DNA from: JBDTSW01 sp963799815
GTDB taxonomy: Bacteria > Actinomycetota > Thermoleophilia > Solirubrobacterales > 70-9
Length of the DNA stretch: 64,000 nt
Assembly (NCBI GenBank): GCA_963799815.1
Contig: CAWCYG010000005.1
Span: 124,001 to 188,000, forward strand
Direction of reading: 5' to 3'
A program made the position numbers and the translations under genes. The notes beneath the pieces were generated by a model that made no database searches, was not told where the DNA came from, and saw only the letters and a program-made list of their open reading frames with translations. Within the stretch, counting starts at the first letter, position 1; each line of letters starts with the position of its first letter. Below are positions 16,192-25,958 of this stretch, piece after piece.

Positions 16192-17172
16192 CTAGACCAG
16201 GCCCGAAACCGCCTCGCGCTCCTCGCGGAGCTCGGCGGCCGATGCGTCGATTCGCTCGCGCGAGAAGTCGGTGATCTCGAGGCCCTCCACGATCGTCCAT
16301 ACGCCATCGGCGCAGGTGCACGGGTAACCGGAGATGATCCCCTCGGAGACGTCGTAGGAGCCGTCGGCGGGAACGCCCATGGAGACCCAATCGCCGTCTG
16401 GCGTGCCCAGCACCCAGTCGCGCATGTGGTCGATCGCGGCGTTCGCCGCCGACGCGGCGCTCGAGGCGCCCCTCGCGTCGATGATCGCCGCGCCGCGCTT
16501 GGCCACGGTCGGGATGAACTCGTCGGCGATCCATGACTCGTCGCCAACGGCGTCCCACGCCGACTCACCCTTCACCTTGGCGTTGACGAGGTCGGGATAT
16601 TGAGTGGTGGAGTGGTTGCCCCACACCGTCATGTTGGTGATGTCCGCGACGTCCGCGTCCAAACGCTGCGCCAGCTGTGCGATCGCGCGGTTGTGGTCGA
16701 GGCGCACCATCGCGGTGAACCGATCGTTCGGAACGTCCGGCGCGTTCGACATGGCGATCAGCGCGTTCGTGTTGGCCGGGTTGCCCACGACCAGCACCTT
16801 CACGTCCTCCGCCGCCCCGGCGTTGATCGCCTCGCCCTGTGGCTTGAAGATGCCGCCGTTGGCCTCGAGAAGGTCGGAGCGCTCCATGCCCTTGCCACGC
16901 GGCTTGGCGCCCACGAGCAGGCCCACGTTGCAACCGTCGAAGGCCGCCTTCGGATCGTCGTGGATGTCGATTCCCGCGAGGAGTGGAAAGGCGCTGTCGT
17001 GAAGCTCCATCGCGGTGCCCTCCGCGGCCTTCACAGCATCGGGGATCTCGAGCAGGTTGAGATGGACGGAAGTGTCGTCGCCCAGCATCTCACCGACGGC
17101 GACGCGGAAAAGCAGGGCGTATCCGATCTGGCCGGCAGCGCCGGTGACGGTGACCTTGACGGGATCGTTCAC
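16192..17172 (-). CDS. mdh: Malate dehydrogenase
   Basis: A 326-aa protein from the GTG at 17172, which overlaps the icd stop as GTGA. The Rossmann motif VTVTGAAGQIGYALLFRVA is followed by NLLEIPDAVKAAEGTAMELH and LLVGAKPRGKGMERSDLLEA. The catalytic blocks VVGNPANTNALIAMSNAP, DHNRAIAQLAQRL and VWGNHSTTQYPDLVNA contain the Asp-His relay. It interconverts malate and oxaloacetate with NAD in the TCA cycle, in the MDH type 2 group. Coupling with icd makes a two-gene TCA operon. Confidence 0.95.
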   Translation of the reverse strand: MNDPVKVTVTGAAGQIGYALLFRVAVGEMLGDDTSVHLNLLEIPDAVKAAEGTAMELHDSAFPLLAGIDIHDDPKAAFDGCNVGLLVGAKPRGKGMERSDLLEANGGIFKPQGEAINAGAAEDVKVLVVGNPANTNALIAMSNAPDVPNDRFTAMVRLDHNRAIAQLAQRLDADVADITNMTVWGNHSTTQYPDLVNAKVKGESAWDAVGDESWIADEFIPTVAKRGAAIIDARGASSAASAANAAIDHMRDWVLGTPDGDWVSMGVPADGSYDVSEGIISGYPCTCADGVWTIVEGLEITDFSRERIDASAAELREEREAVSGLV

Positions 17173-18386
17173 TTGCTCATCTCCTTCTCGAGACCCTCGT
17201 CGATCGACGCGAGGAACTCCTGCGTGGTCTGGAAGTCCTGATCGCCCCCCACGAGCAGAGCCAGGTCCTTGGTCATCTTCCCGCTCTCGACCGTCTCCAC
17301 ACACACCCGCTCCAGGGTTTCGGCGAACCGAGTGACCTCTGGCGTCCCGTCCATCCGCCCGCGCGCGCCAAGCGCTCGCGTCCACGCGAAGATCGAGGCG
17401 ATCGGGTTGGTGGAGGTGGGCTCGCCCTTCTCATGGAGGCGGAAGTGACGCGTGACCGTCCCGTGCGCCGCCTCGGCCTCGACGGTCTTGCCATCGGGAG
17501 TCATGAGCACGCTGGTCATCAGCCCCAGCGAGCCGAAGCCCTGCGCGACCGTGTCGGACTGCACATCGCCGTCGTAGTTCTTGCAGGCCCACACGTATCC
17601 CCCCTCCCACTTGAGCGCGGCGGCGACCATGTCATCGATCAGCCGGTGCTCGTAGGTGAGGTCCTTCGCCTCGAAATCGCCCTTGAACTCCTCGTCGTAG
17701 ATCTCCTGAAAGAGGTCCTTGAAGCGACCGTCGTACGTCTTCAGGATGGTGTTCTTGGTGGACATGTAGACCGGGAACCCGCGCTCGAGGCCGTAGCGAA
17801 ATGAGGCGCGAGCGAAGTCGCGAATCGACTCGTCGAGGTTGTACATCGCCAACGCCACGCCGCTCGAAGGAAAATCGAATACGTCGATCTCGATGGGGTC
17901 GCCCTCGCCCTGGGGAGTGAAGGTGAGGGTCAGCTTTCCCTCCCCCGGAATCAGTGTGTCCTCGGCGCGGTACTGGTCTCCGAACGCGTGACGGCCGATG
18001 ATGATCGGCTTGGTCCACCCCGGCACAAGCCGCGGGATGTTGGAGATCACGATCGGCTCGCGGAAGATGACCCCGCCGAGGATGTTGCGGATGGTCCCGT
18101 TCGGTGAGCGGTACATCTCCTTCAGCCCGAACTCCTCGACCCGAGCCTCGTCGGGCGTGATCGTCGCGCACTTGACGCCCACCCCATGCTCCTTGATCGC
18201 GTTGGCGGCGTCGACCGTGATCTGGTCGGACGTCTCGTCACGGCTCTCGATACCGAGGTCGAAATAGATGAGCTCGACATCGACATAAGGGAGGATCAAC
18301 TGCTCCTTGATGAAGGCCCAGATGACGCGCGTCATCTCGTCCCCGTCGAGCTCGACGATAGGGTCGCGCACCTCGATTTTTGCCAC
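17169..18386 (-). CDS. icd: Isocitrate dehydrogenase (NADP-dependent, eukaryote-like homodimeric type)
   Basis: A 405-aa protein beginning MAKIEVRDPIVELDGDEMTR. Characteristic blocks are KCATITPDEARVEEFGLKEM, SPNGTIRNILGGVIFREPI, PGWTKPIIIGRHAFGDQYRA, MSTKNTILKTYDGRFKDLF and the late AAHGTVTRHFRLHEKGEPTS with STNPIASIFAWTRAL. These match the IDH1-like subfamily, which uses NADP; the coenzyme assignment comes from family knowledge. It decarboxylates isocitrate to 2-oxoglutarate. It lies upstream of mdh with overlapping stop and start. Confidence 0.95.
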   Translation of the reverse strand: MAKIEVRDPIVELDGDEMTRVIWAFIKEQLILPYVDVELIYFDLGIESRDETSDQITVDAANAIKEHGVGVKCATITPDEARVEEFGLKEMYRSPNGTIRNILGGVIFREPIVISNIPRLVPGWTKPIIIGRHAFGDQYRAEDTLIPGEGKLTLTFTPQGEGDPIEIDVFDFPSSGVALAMYNLDESIRDFARASFRYGLERGFPVYMSTKNTILKTYDGRFKDLFQEIYDEEFKGDFEAKDLTYEHRLIDDMVAAALKWEGGYVWACKNYDGDVQSDTVAQGFGSLGLMTSVLMTPDGKTVEAEAAHGTVTRHFRLHEKGEPTSTNPIASIFAWTRALGARGRMDGTPEVTRFAETLERVCVETVESGKMTKDLALLVGGDQDFQTTQEFLASIDEGLEKEMSK

Positions 18387-18551
18387 CTGCGGCTCCCTTC
18401 GCTGGTCGGAGGCGGCACCCTACGCGATCGGACCTTCGTGCTGAGGGTGCTGCGAGCGGCGTATTGACTCTCAGCGATGCGCGGTGGGTATAGGTTGGTG
18501 CCTGCGGGCGACTGGATCCTCTGCCGCCCGTCACACACACAGGAGGTGCAC

Positions 18552-18851
18552 ATGAACCTGTACATGATCCGCCGCCGCAGCGGCTGGACCACAGCCGAGG
18601 AACTCGAGGCAGCGGGCCAGCGTTCGGCCGAGGTCGCCGACAGCGAGTTCCCGGATGACATCCGCTGGATCCGCAGCTACGTGATCAACGAGGAGGGCGG
18701 CGAGCTCGGGACGGTCTGCATCTACCAGGGGACGAGCGAGGATGCCGTGCGCGAGCACGCCGAGGCCGTCGGCATGCCGGCCGACGAGATCCGGCCGATC
18801 GCCGACACCGTGATCGTCCGCCCCGATCCGGAGCCCGCCGCCAGCGCCTGA
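18552..18851 (+). CDS. DUF4242 family small protein
   Basis: A 99-aa protein starting after a strong Shine-Dalgarno (AGGAGGTG at 18541-18548). The sequence MNLYMIRRRSGWTTAEELEA, PDDIRWIRSYVINEE, GTVCIYQGTSEDAVREHAE and VGMPADEIRPIADTVIVRPD matches DUF4242. These are ferredoxin-like small proteins, sometimes described as nickel-binding, of unknown cellular role. It is followed 39 bp later by the acyl-CoA dehydrogenase gene on the same strand. Confidence 0.8.
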   Translation: MNLYMIRRRSGWTTAEELEAAGQRSAEVADSEFPDDIRWIRSYVINEEGGELGTVCIYQGTSEDAVREHAEAVGMPADEIRPIADTVIVRPDPEPAASA

Positions 18852-18890
18852 GCATCCCGTGCGCGTCGGGGCCGCGGGTACCATCCCGCT

Positions 18891-20564
18891 GTGGCAACCG
18901 TTGAGCCCCGGCACGCGCAGGCCACCCACACGGTCACCAACCAGTCCTCGCCACTAGAGGGCCACAACGCGTTCGGAGCCGACGCGGTCCTGACAGAGGC
19001 CGTTCGCCGCGAGGGCGCCGACTGGGCTGAAGCCGGACTGACCGAGCTTGGCGCCGTCTGTGGGCGCCCCGACGTGCTCGAGCTGGGCCGCCTCGCCAAC
19101 CAGAATCCGCCGAAGCTGCGGACCCATGACCGCTTCGGCAATCGCGTGGACGAGGTGGAGTTCCATCCCGCCTGGCACGAGCTGATGCGAATCGGCGTCT
19201 GGAATGGCATTCACGCGGCGCCGTGGCGCGATCCGCAGGCCGGCGCGCATGTGGCACGTGGAGCGGCGTCGATGCTCCTCGGCCAAGTCGAGTCGGGAGT
19301 GATGTGCCCGATCTCGATGACTTACTCGGCGATCCCGGCGCTGCGGGCGCAGCCCGAGCTGGCCTCCGAGTGGGAGCCCCGCCTGCTCTCGCTCAGCTAC
19401 GACGGCGAGCGCCTCGTCCCTGCGCCGGACAAGAAGGGTGCCCTGTGCGGGATGGGGATGACCGAGAAGCAGGGCGGCTCGGACGTCCGCGCCAACACCA
19501 CCCTCGCCCGTCCCCGGAACGGCGGCGGCCCGGGCGCCGACTACGAGATCACGGGCCACAAGTGGTTCCTCTCGGCGCCCATGTGCGACGCGTTTCTCGT
19601 GCTCGCTCAGGCGGACGGCGGCCTCTCCTGCTTTCTCCTGCCGCGCTTTACCCCAGACGGCGAGCGCAACCGCATTCACCTGCAGCGTCTCAAGGACAAG
19701 CTCGGCAATCGCTCGAACGCCTCCTCGGAGGTGGAGTTTGAGGGAGCCTGGGCGCGGCTCGTCGGCGAGGAGGGGCACGGGGTGCGCACGATCATCGAGA
19801 TGGTCAATCACACCCGGCTCGACTGCGCCCTGGGTTCCGCCGCCGGGATGCGCCTCGGGACCGCCGCAGCGATTCACCACTGCTCCGAGCGAGCCGTGTT
19901 CGGCAAGCCGCTCGTCGATCAGCCCCTGATGCAAAACGTGCTGGCGGACCTGGCCGTCGAGTCGGAGGCGGCGACGGTCTCCTCCCTGCGTCTCGCCCGC
20001 GCCTACGACGAGTCGATTTCGGGCGACGAGGGCGCGACGCAGCTGAAGCGCGTCGCCAACGCGGTCCTCAAGTACTGGATCTGCAAGCGCGGTACCCAGC
20101 ACGCTGGCGAGGCGCTCGAGTGCTTCGGCGGCAACGGCTACGTGGAGGAATCCGGAATGCCCCGCCTCTACAGGGAGATGCCGCTGGCCTCGATCTGGGA
20201 GGGGTCGGGGAACGTGCAGGCACTCGACGTGCTTCGGGCGCTGTCACGAAGCCCCCATGCTCGTGAGGTCTTTCTGGCCGAGGTCGGCGAGGCGGCTGGC
20301 GCCGACGCCCGGCTGGACGGGTTCGTCGCGCGGCTGCGTGAGGGTCTGAATGACCCTGAGGCGATCGAATCACGCGCCCGCAGGGTCGTGGAGATGATGG
20401 CCCTGGCGCTACAGGGCTCGCTGCTCGTGCGCTTCGGCGACGACGCCGTAGCCGATGCGTTCTGCGCCTCGCGCTTAGGCGGCGATGGTGGTCACGCCTT
20501 CGGCACCCTGCCGCCGGGGGTCGATTTCGAGCGCATCATCGCCAGGCACGCTCCGCGCGCCTGA
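18891..20564 (+). CDS. Acyl-CoA dehydrogenase family protein (AidB-like)
   Basis: A 557-aa protein with a GTG start. The long N-terminal domain (SSPLEGHNAFGADAVLTEAV, LGRLANQNPPKLRTHDRFGN, EFHPAWHELM) is the AidB/isovaleryl-type extension. FAD-domain blocks follow: GMGMTEKQGGSDVRANTTLA, GHKWFLSAPMCDAFLVLAQ, RLKDKLGNRSNASSEVEFEG, QHAGEALECFGGNGYVEESG and PRLYREMPLASIWEGSGNVQ. AidB of E. coli binds DNA and is linked to alkylation stress; its substrate is unknown. Acyl-CoA oxidation or a protective role are both possible here. Confidence 0.85.
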   Translation: MATVEPRHAQATHTVTNQSSPLEGHNAFGADAVLTEAVRREGADWAEAGLTELGAVCGRPDVLELGRLANQNPPKLRTHDRFGNRVDEVEFHPAWHELMRIGVWNGIHAAPWRDPQAGAHVARGAASMLLGQVESGVMCPISMTYSAIPALRAQPELASEWEPRLLSLSYDGERLVPAPDKKGALCGMGMTEKQGGSDVRANTTLARPRNGGGPGADYEITGHKWFLSAPMCDAFLVLAQADGGLSCFLLPRFTPDGERNRIHLQRLKDKLGNRSNASSEVEFEGAWARLVGEEGHGVRTIIEMVNHTRLDCALGSAAGMRLGTAAAIHHCSERAVFGKPLVDQPLMQNVLADLAVESEAATVSSLRLARAYDESISGDEGATQLKRVANAVLKYWICKRGTQHAGEALECFGGNGYVEESGMPRLYREMPLASIWEGSGNVQALDVLRALSRSPHAREVFLAEVGEAAGADARLDGFVARLREGLNDPEAIESRARRVVEMMALALQGSLLVRFGDDAVADAFCASRLGGDGGHAFGTLPPGVDFERIIARHAPRA

Positions 20565-20584
20565 TGTGGTCCGGCCGGGGGTCG

Positions 20585-20728
20585 TCAGCCGGTCAGCATC
20601 AGGATCAGAACGATCGCGACGAGGATCCCGAGCAGGAGACCGGCCGCATTGGCCAGGCCGACCCGGCTTCCGCCGAGGCGAGAGGCCTGTGCCTGATCCG
20701 GCTGCAGTATGAGCAGACGTTCATACAT
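20585..20728 (-). CDS. Possible 47-aa single-pass membrane protein
   Basis: The frame from the ATG at 20728 encodes MYERLLILQPDQAQASRLGG and then one strong hydrophobic helix (LANAAGLLLGILVAIVLILM). The soluble head and C-terminal transmembrane helix are plausible for a small membrane protein. There is no family match I can name and no clear ribosome-binding site, so it may be spurious. It converges on the acyl-CoA dehydrogenase gene. Confidence 0.35.
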   Translation of the reverse strand: MYERLLILQPDQAQASRLGGSRVGLANAAGLLLGILVAIVLILMLTG

Positions 20729-20793
20729 CGCGCGGCAGATTACACATAAACCCGCGGACGGAGCCGGCCCCCACGCCTGGGCCACGCACGGGC

Positions 20794-22014
20794 TCAGATC
20801 CAGCGCTCGTCCAGTCGCCGCACGACAGCCTCGGAGAGGCGAATCCCGTCCCGCAACGTCTCGAAGTTGACGTTCCCCGGGACATCGGTGTGCCAGTGGT
20901 AGTTCGAGATCTGTTTCAGGTGCGTGCAGGACGAGAGCGAGGCACACTGATACCCCGCCGCCAGGGGCACGCAGCCATCGGTCGCGTTGCGCGTTCGCAG
21001 GTTCGGCACGAGCTCGATGCCGAGCTCGTCAGCCAGCCCATCGAGCAGCTCGAGCGAGCGCGCGGGATACTCGTGCATGCGCAGCACCCCCTCGCCGCGG
21101 AGCACGAGCAGCTGCGGCGAGCCGAGGCTGTCGAGCGAGAGAAAGAAGGTGCGCTCGCGTGGGAGCTCGGGGAAGTGGTGACGGGCGAACTCCGCCATGC
21201 CGTCGCAGGTCGCCTCCTCCGAGGTCGACACCAGCAGAACGCGGACCGTCTTCGTTGGCATCTCGGCGAACGCCCGCGCCAGTGCCACCAGCGCAGCAAC
21301 GCCGGTCGCGTTGTCGTTGGCGCCCTGGACGGTCTCGTGGGCAGCGACGTCTGCGAGGGTGATCGCGGTCCCCGCCGCCACCGCCGTCCCCAGGCGGACG
21401 ACTGCGCGGCTCCCCAGCCCCGAGCCGACGGCGACGGCGAGCTGGCCACCAACGACGGGCCACATGAGCGGCGGGCTGGTGTCGAAGCTGTCGATCGCAC
21501 CTCGCGGCAGGATGCGCTCGAAGAGCACCTCGGGGATCGCCGGGCTGTAGAGCGTTCCGGACCGGGGCGCGTCGTGGTGTGCATGCACGACGGCGGTCCG
21601 CTCGGCGTCTCCAGGCCCAAGCTCGGCCACCACTTGCGCTCGCTCTCCCTGTGGCAGCGCCCGGCGCAGGATCCGGTTTCCCGACGGCGGCATGTCGTCG
21701 ATCGCCGCGGCGGTCGCGAGCCCGGCGAGTAGCCCTCCGAGCCCCCTGCGACCACGCAGCGAGAGCAGGCCCGCAGCGATCCCGGTCGCGGCAGCGATGC
21801 CAAGCGGCCACCAATACGTGCCATGGGCAGGGCTAGCTTCGATGCCGCCGTGCGCCCCGTGCTCTGAGAGCCTCGCGAGCAGCCATTCAGCGGCCTCGCG
21901 CTCTCCCGCAGACGCGCTCGGGCGCTCGATCGCGGCGAGCTCGGCCACGAGCTCACCGAGCCATTCGGGGTCGAGGTGCGGCGCGACCGCAGTTTCGGTC
22001 TCGGTCTCAGACAC
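20794..22014 (-). CDS. M28-family zinc metallopeptidase with N-terminal membrane segments
   Basis: A 406-aa protein. Two hydrophobic stretches near residues 70-105 (WWPLGIAAATGIAAGLLSL, LGGLLAGLATAAAIDD) precede the peptidase. The M28 ligands can be read in order: His in AVVHAHHDAPRSG, Asp in GANDNATGVAALVALA, Glu-Glu in LVSTSEEATCDGMAEF, Asp in FLSLDSLGSP and His in ISNYHWHTDVP. Such enzymes are aminopeptidases or carboxypeptidases. Additional hydrophobic segments in an insertion (MWPVVGGQLAVAVGSG) suggest membrane attachment. It diverges from the site-2 protease. Confidence 0.85.
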   Translation of the reverse strand: MSETETETAVAPHLDPEWLGELVAELAAIERPSASAGEREAAEWLLARLSEHGAHGGIEASPAHGTYWWPLGIAAATGIAAGLLSLRGRRGLGGLLAGLATAAAIDDMPPSGNRILRRALPQGERAQVVAELGPGDAERTAVVHAHHDAPRSGTLYSPAIPEVLFERILPRGAIDSFDTSPPLMWPVVGGQLAVAVGSGLGSRAVVRLGTAVAAGTAITLADVAAHETVQGANDNATGVAALVALARAFAEMPTKTVRVLLVSTSEEATCDGMAEFARHHFPELPRERTFFLSLDSLGSPQLLVLRGEGVLRMHEYPARSLELLDGLADELGIELVPNLRTRNATDGCVPLAAGYQCASLSSCTHLKQISNYHWHTDVPGNVNFETLRDGIRLSEAVVRRLDERWI

Positions 22015-22070
22015 GCGAGCGCGGACCCTACCTTTCGAGCGCTACCCGCTCGCGGCCTACCATTCCTCCC

Positions 22071-23240
22071 ATGCCTGCGCGCGGGGCGATCAAGCTGTTC
22101 ACCTTCCGAGGGATCCGGGTCGGGGTGGACTACTCGTGGTTCCTCGTCCTCTTCCTCGTGATCCTGTCGCTCTCGGGCCACTACGAGAGCGTGCTTGGGA
22201 CGACGGGCGACGACCTTGCGCCGTACGTCCTCGCGGTCCTCAGCGCCTTTGCCTTCTTCGGCTCGATCCTGCTGCACGAGATGGGCCACGCCGTGGTTGC
22301 CCTGCGCGAGGGCATCGGCATCACCGACATCACCCTGTGGCTGTTCGGGGGGGTCGCGCGAATGAGCCGGGACACCGACTCTCCGGGGGCCGAGTTCAAG
22401 ATCGCCGTCGCAGGACCCGTCGTCACGCTCGTGATCGCCGGCGCCACCGTCGCTGTGGGCTTTGCGGTCGGGGGCTCCGACTTCTGCGACGCGCTGCTGT
22501 TCGAGGCCTCGGCCGGCGTCTCCGGCGGCCTCGCGATGCTCGCCTGGGTCGCCGCAATCAACGTCCTCGTCCTCGGCTTCAACCTGATCCCCGCCTTCCC
22601 CCTCGACGGCGGTCGGATCGCGCGCGCGATCGCGTGGCGGATTACCGGCGACCGCGCGAAGGCGACGCGGTTCGCCGCCAACGTCGGACAGGGCTTCTCG
22701 TGCATCTTCATCGGCCTCGGCCTCTTCCTCATGCTGATGGGCGACATCATCAGCGGCATCTGGCTGGCGCTGGTCGGCTTCGTCTTGGGCTCGGCCGCCC
22801 GCGGCGCCATCGCCCAGACCGAGCTCACGAGCCGGATGGAGGGCATCACGGTCGCCGACGTGATGGACGCGGAGCCCGTCGCGATCCCGGAGGACACGAG
22901 CGTCGAGCGGGCGCTCGACGAGTTCTTCCTGCGCTACCGCTGGCCCTGGTTTCCCGTGGTTGATGCGACGCAGGGGTTTCTTGGGCTGCTCCAGCGCGGC
23001 GCGGCCGACGCCGTACCCGAGGGCCGGCGGGAGACTGCGGTGGTCACCGAGTTCCTCACCGCCGACAACGACGGCGCGCTGCGGGTTCGCCTCGATGCGC
23101 CGATCGAATCGCTGCTCGCCAACGAGAACCTGCGGCGACTGGGTGGGCTCGCCGCTGTCGATGCCGACGGCCGCCTGCGCGGCGTGATCACCTCCGAGCA
23201 GGTCGGCCGCGCACTGCGCAACGCTCTCGCCGACGGCTGA
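22071..23240 (+). CDS. Site-2 protease family (M50) intramembrane metalloprotease with CBS domains
   Basis: A 389-aa protein. Its N-terminal ~245 residues are polytopic and contain the zinc motif LLHEMGHAVVALREG (HExxH) and the distal ligand NLIPAFPLDGGRIARAIAW. Residues ~265-389 form a CBS pair (VADVMDAEPVAIPEDTSVER, FPVVDATQGFLGLLQ, GLAAVDADGRLRGVITSEQV). This is the SpoIVFB-like S2P-CBS architecture, where the CBS pair senses adenine nucleotides. The substrate, perhaps an anti-sigma factor or membrane regulator, is unknown. The ATG at 22071 was chosen because MPARGAIKLFTFRGIRV is the family N-terminus. Confidence 0.9.
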   Translation: MPARGAIKLFTFRGIRVGVDYSWFLVLFLVILSLSGHYESVLGTTGDDLAPYVLAVLSAFAFFGSILLHEMGHAVVALREGIGITDITLWLFGGVARMSRDTDSPGAEFKIAVAGPVVTLVIAGATVAVGFAVGGSDFCDALLFEASAGVSGGLAMLAWVAAINVLVLGFNLIPAFPLDGGRIARAIAWRITGDRAKATRFAANVGQGFSCIFIGLGLFLMLMGDIISGIWLALVGFVLGSAARGAIAQTELTSRMEGITVADVMDAEPVAIPEDTSVERALDEFFLRYRWPWFPVVDATQGFLGLLQRGAADAVPEGRRETAVVTEFLTADNDGALRVRLDAPIESLLANENLRRLGGLAAVDADGRLRGVITSEQVGRALRNALADG

Positions 23241-23287
23241 GCCCGGCTCGTAACCGGCCCGGGTTCCGTGAGACATAGAATCGATCG

Positions 23288-24038
23288 ATGAGCGCCCCGG
23301 CGACGATGCCCGCCGATCCCGGCAGCGCGCCGAGCCGCGGCGCCTGGCTGCGCGAGGTGTGGCGCTCCTCGATCGGCAAGAAGGTCCTGGTCGCGATCAC
23401 CGGGGCGATCATGGTCGCGTACGTCGTCCTGCACGTGCTCGGCAACCTGAAGGCCTTCCAGGGGGTTGGCGGCGAGCGGAGCCGCGATCGACACCTACGC
23501 GGAGTGGCTGCGCACGGTCGGCGAGCCGGCGGTCCCGCGCTCGGGGGTGCTCTGGGTCGTGCGGATCGTGCTGCTTGCGGCCCTCGTGATCCACGTGACC
23601 GCAATCATCCAGCTGCACGCTCGCAACCGCGCGGCTCGCCCGGCGGGCCACCGGGCGCCGCGAATCCAGCGATCCCTCTCCTCGCGGACGATGCTGGTCG
23701 GCGGCCTCTTCCTGCTCGCCTTCATCGTCTTCCACATCCTCCAGTTCACGACCGGGACGATCGAGCCGAGTGAGTTCGCCGAAGGCGCGGTCTACCGCAA
23801 CCTCTACGAGGCCTTCCAGAACCCGCTCTTCGTCTCGATCTACGTGGGCGCCGCGATCGGCGCTCGGCTTTCACCTCCATCACGCGATCTGGAGCACGAC
23901 CCAGACCGCCGGCTGGGACAAGCCGAACCGCAACCCCACGTTCCGGCGCAGTTCGACCTTCATCGCGTCGCTGTGGCGGTCGGCTTCGCCTCGGTGCCGA
24001 TCGCGTTTTGGACGGGCATCCTGGAGGCGCCGCCGTGA
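23288..24038 (+). CDS. sdhC: Succinate dehydrogenase cytochrome b subunit (frameshifted)
   Basis: The frame from the ATG at 23288 gives SSIGKKVLVAITGAIMVAYV and VLHVLGNLKAFQG, with a haem-ligand His in the first helix. The reading then moves frame near 23470 (IDTYAEWLRTVGEPAVPRSG, LWVVRIVLLAALVIHVTAII, LFLLAFIVFHILQFTTGTI). It shifts again near 23870 (GFHLHHAIWSTTQTAGWDKP) and returns near 23950 (VGFASVPIAFWTGILEAPP). Together these make the five-helix, di-haem type b subunit of Bacillus/Wolinella-like SQR. The shifts are probably sequence errors. The stop overlaps the sdhA GTG as GTGA. Confidence 0.8.
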
Positions 24039-25958
24039 GCGTGACGCTCGACGCACGAATCCCGGAGGGCCCGATCGAGGACAAGTGGCAGGGCTGGCTC
24101 GACCACCACCGGCTCGTCGGCCCGCGCCAGCGCGGCGACCACACCGTGATCGTCGTCGGCACCGGCCTCGCCGGGGCGAGCGCCGCGGCGACGCTGGCGG
24201 GCCAGGGCTACCGGGTCGAGAGCTTCTGCTTCCAGGACTCGGCCCGCCGCGCGCACTCGATCGCTGCGCAGGGCGGGATCAACGCGACCAAGGACTACGC
24301 CAACGAGGGCGACTCGGTCCGCCGCCTGTTCGTCGACACGATGAAGGGCGGCGACTTCCGCGCCCGCGAGGCAAACGTCTGGCGGCTCGCCGAGACCTCG
24401 ACCAACATCATCGACCAGGCGGTCGCCCAGGGGGTTCCGTTCAACCGCGAGTACGGCGGCATGCTCGCCACGCGCTCGTTCGGCGGCGTGCTGGTCGAGC
24501 GCACCTTCTACTGCCGCGGCCAGACCGGCCAGCAGCTTCTGCTCGGCGCCTACTCGGCGCTCCAGCGCCAGGTGGCCGAGGGCCGCGCCCACGTCCACAC
24601 CCGCCACGAGATGCTCGACGTCGTGCTCGTCGACGGCCAGGCGCGCGGGATCATCGCCCGCGACCTCGTCACCGGCGAGATCGAGCGCCACGCCGCCGAC
24701 GCCGTCGTGCTCGCCACCGGCGGCTACTGCAACGTCTACTTCCTCTCGACCAACGCGATGGGCTGCAACGTCACCGCGGCCTGGCGCGCCCACCGCCGCG
24801 GCGCCGCGATGGCGAATCCGTGCTTCACGCAGATCCACCCGACCTCGATCCCGGCGTCGGGCGAGTACCAGTCGAAGCTCACCCTGATGAGCGAGTCGCT
24901 TCGAAACGACGGCCGCGTGTGGGTGCCTCGCGAGCCTGAGGAGTCCCGGGAGCCGAGCGACATCCCCGAGGCGGACCGCTACTACTTCCTCGAGGAGCGC
25001 TACCCGCGCTTCGGCAACCTCGTCCCCCGCGACGTCGCCTCGCGCGCGGCGAAGATCGTCTGCGACGAGGGCCTCGGCGTCGGCGCCGACCGGCCGCGCC
25101 GTCTACCTCGACTTCCGCGACGCGATCTCCGAGCGGGGCGCGCACGTGATCGAGGAGCGCTACGGGAACCTGTTCGAGCTCTACGAGCGGATCACCGGCG
25201 AGTCGCCGTGGCGGACGCCGATGATGATCTACCCGGCGCCCCACTACTCGATGGGCGGGCTCTGGGTCGACTACGAGCTGCAGACGACGATCCCGGGTCT
25301 GTTCGCGATCGGCGAGGCGAACTTCTCCGACCACGGGGCGAACCGGCTCGGCGCCAGCGCGATGATGCAGTGCCTCGCCGACGGCTACTTCATCGCCCCG
25401 CACACGGTCACCAACTGGCTCTCGAAGGTCCGTGGCGATGTCCCCGCCGACCACCCGGCCTTCGACGCGGCCGAGCGCGACGTCCGCGAGCGGATCGAGC
25501 GCCTGCTGGCGATCGGCGGGACCACGCCGCAGACCGTCTTCCATCGGCGAGCTCGGCGAGGTGATGCTCGACCGCTGCGGGATCACGCGCGAGGGCGAGG
25601 GGCTGCGAGAGGCGCATCGGCCAGGGTGCGCGAGCTGCGGGAGGCGTTCTGGTCGGACCTGAAGATCGAGCCCGGGGCCGAGGGGATCAACCAGACGCTC
25701 GAGTACGCGGGCCGGGTCGCCGACTTCCTCGAGCTCGCCGGAGCTGATGTGCCGCGACGCGCTCGAGCGCGACGAGTCCTGCGGCTGCCACCTGCGCGAG
25801 GAGCACCAGACCGAGGAGGGCGAGGCGATCCGCGACGACGAGCGCTTCGCCAACGTCGCAGGTCTGGGAGTGGAAGGGCGAGGACGCCGAGCCCGAGCTC
25901 CACTCGAGGACCTCGAGTTCGAGGCGGTGACGCCGGTCCACGAGGAGCTACAAGTGAT
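24035..25958 (+). CDS. sdhA: Succinate dehydrogenase flavoprotein subunit, set 1 (frameshifted)
   Basis: Starts at the GTG overlapping the sdhC stop. The first ~350 residues are intact: the FAD site HTVIVVGTGLAGASAAATLA, ARRAHSIAAQGGINATKDYA (His for FAD attachment), RSFGGVLVERTFYCRGQTGQ and HPTSIPASGEYQSK. Later blocks lie in changed frames: PAPHYSMGGLWVDYELQTTI, GANRLGASAMMQCLADGYFI and MCRDALERDESCGCHLREEH. The last block is typical of the long type-B SdhA. Shifts occur near 25100, 25545, 25625, 25740, 25865, 25905 and 25945. Each is explained by one or occasionally two extra bases, for example GCCGGAGCTG for GCCGAGCTG. It oxidises succinate with covalent FAD. Confidence 0.85.
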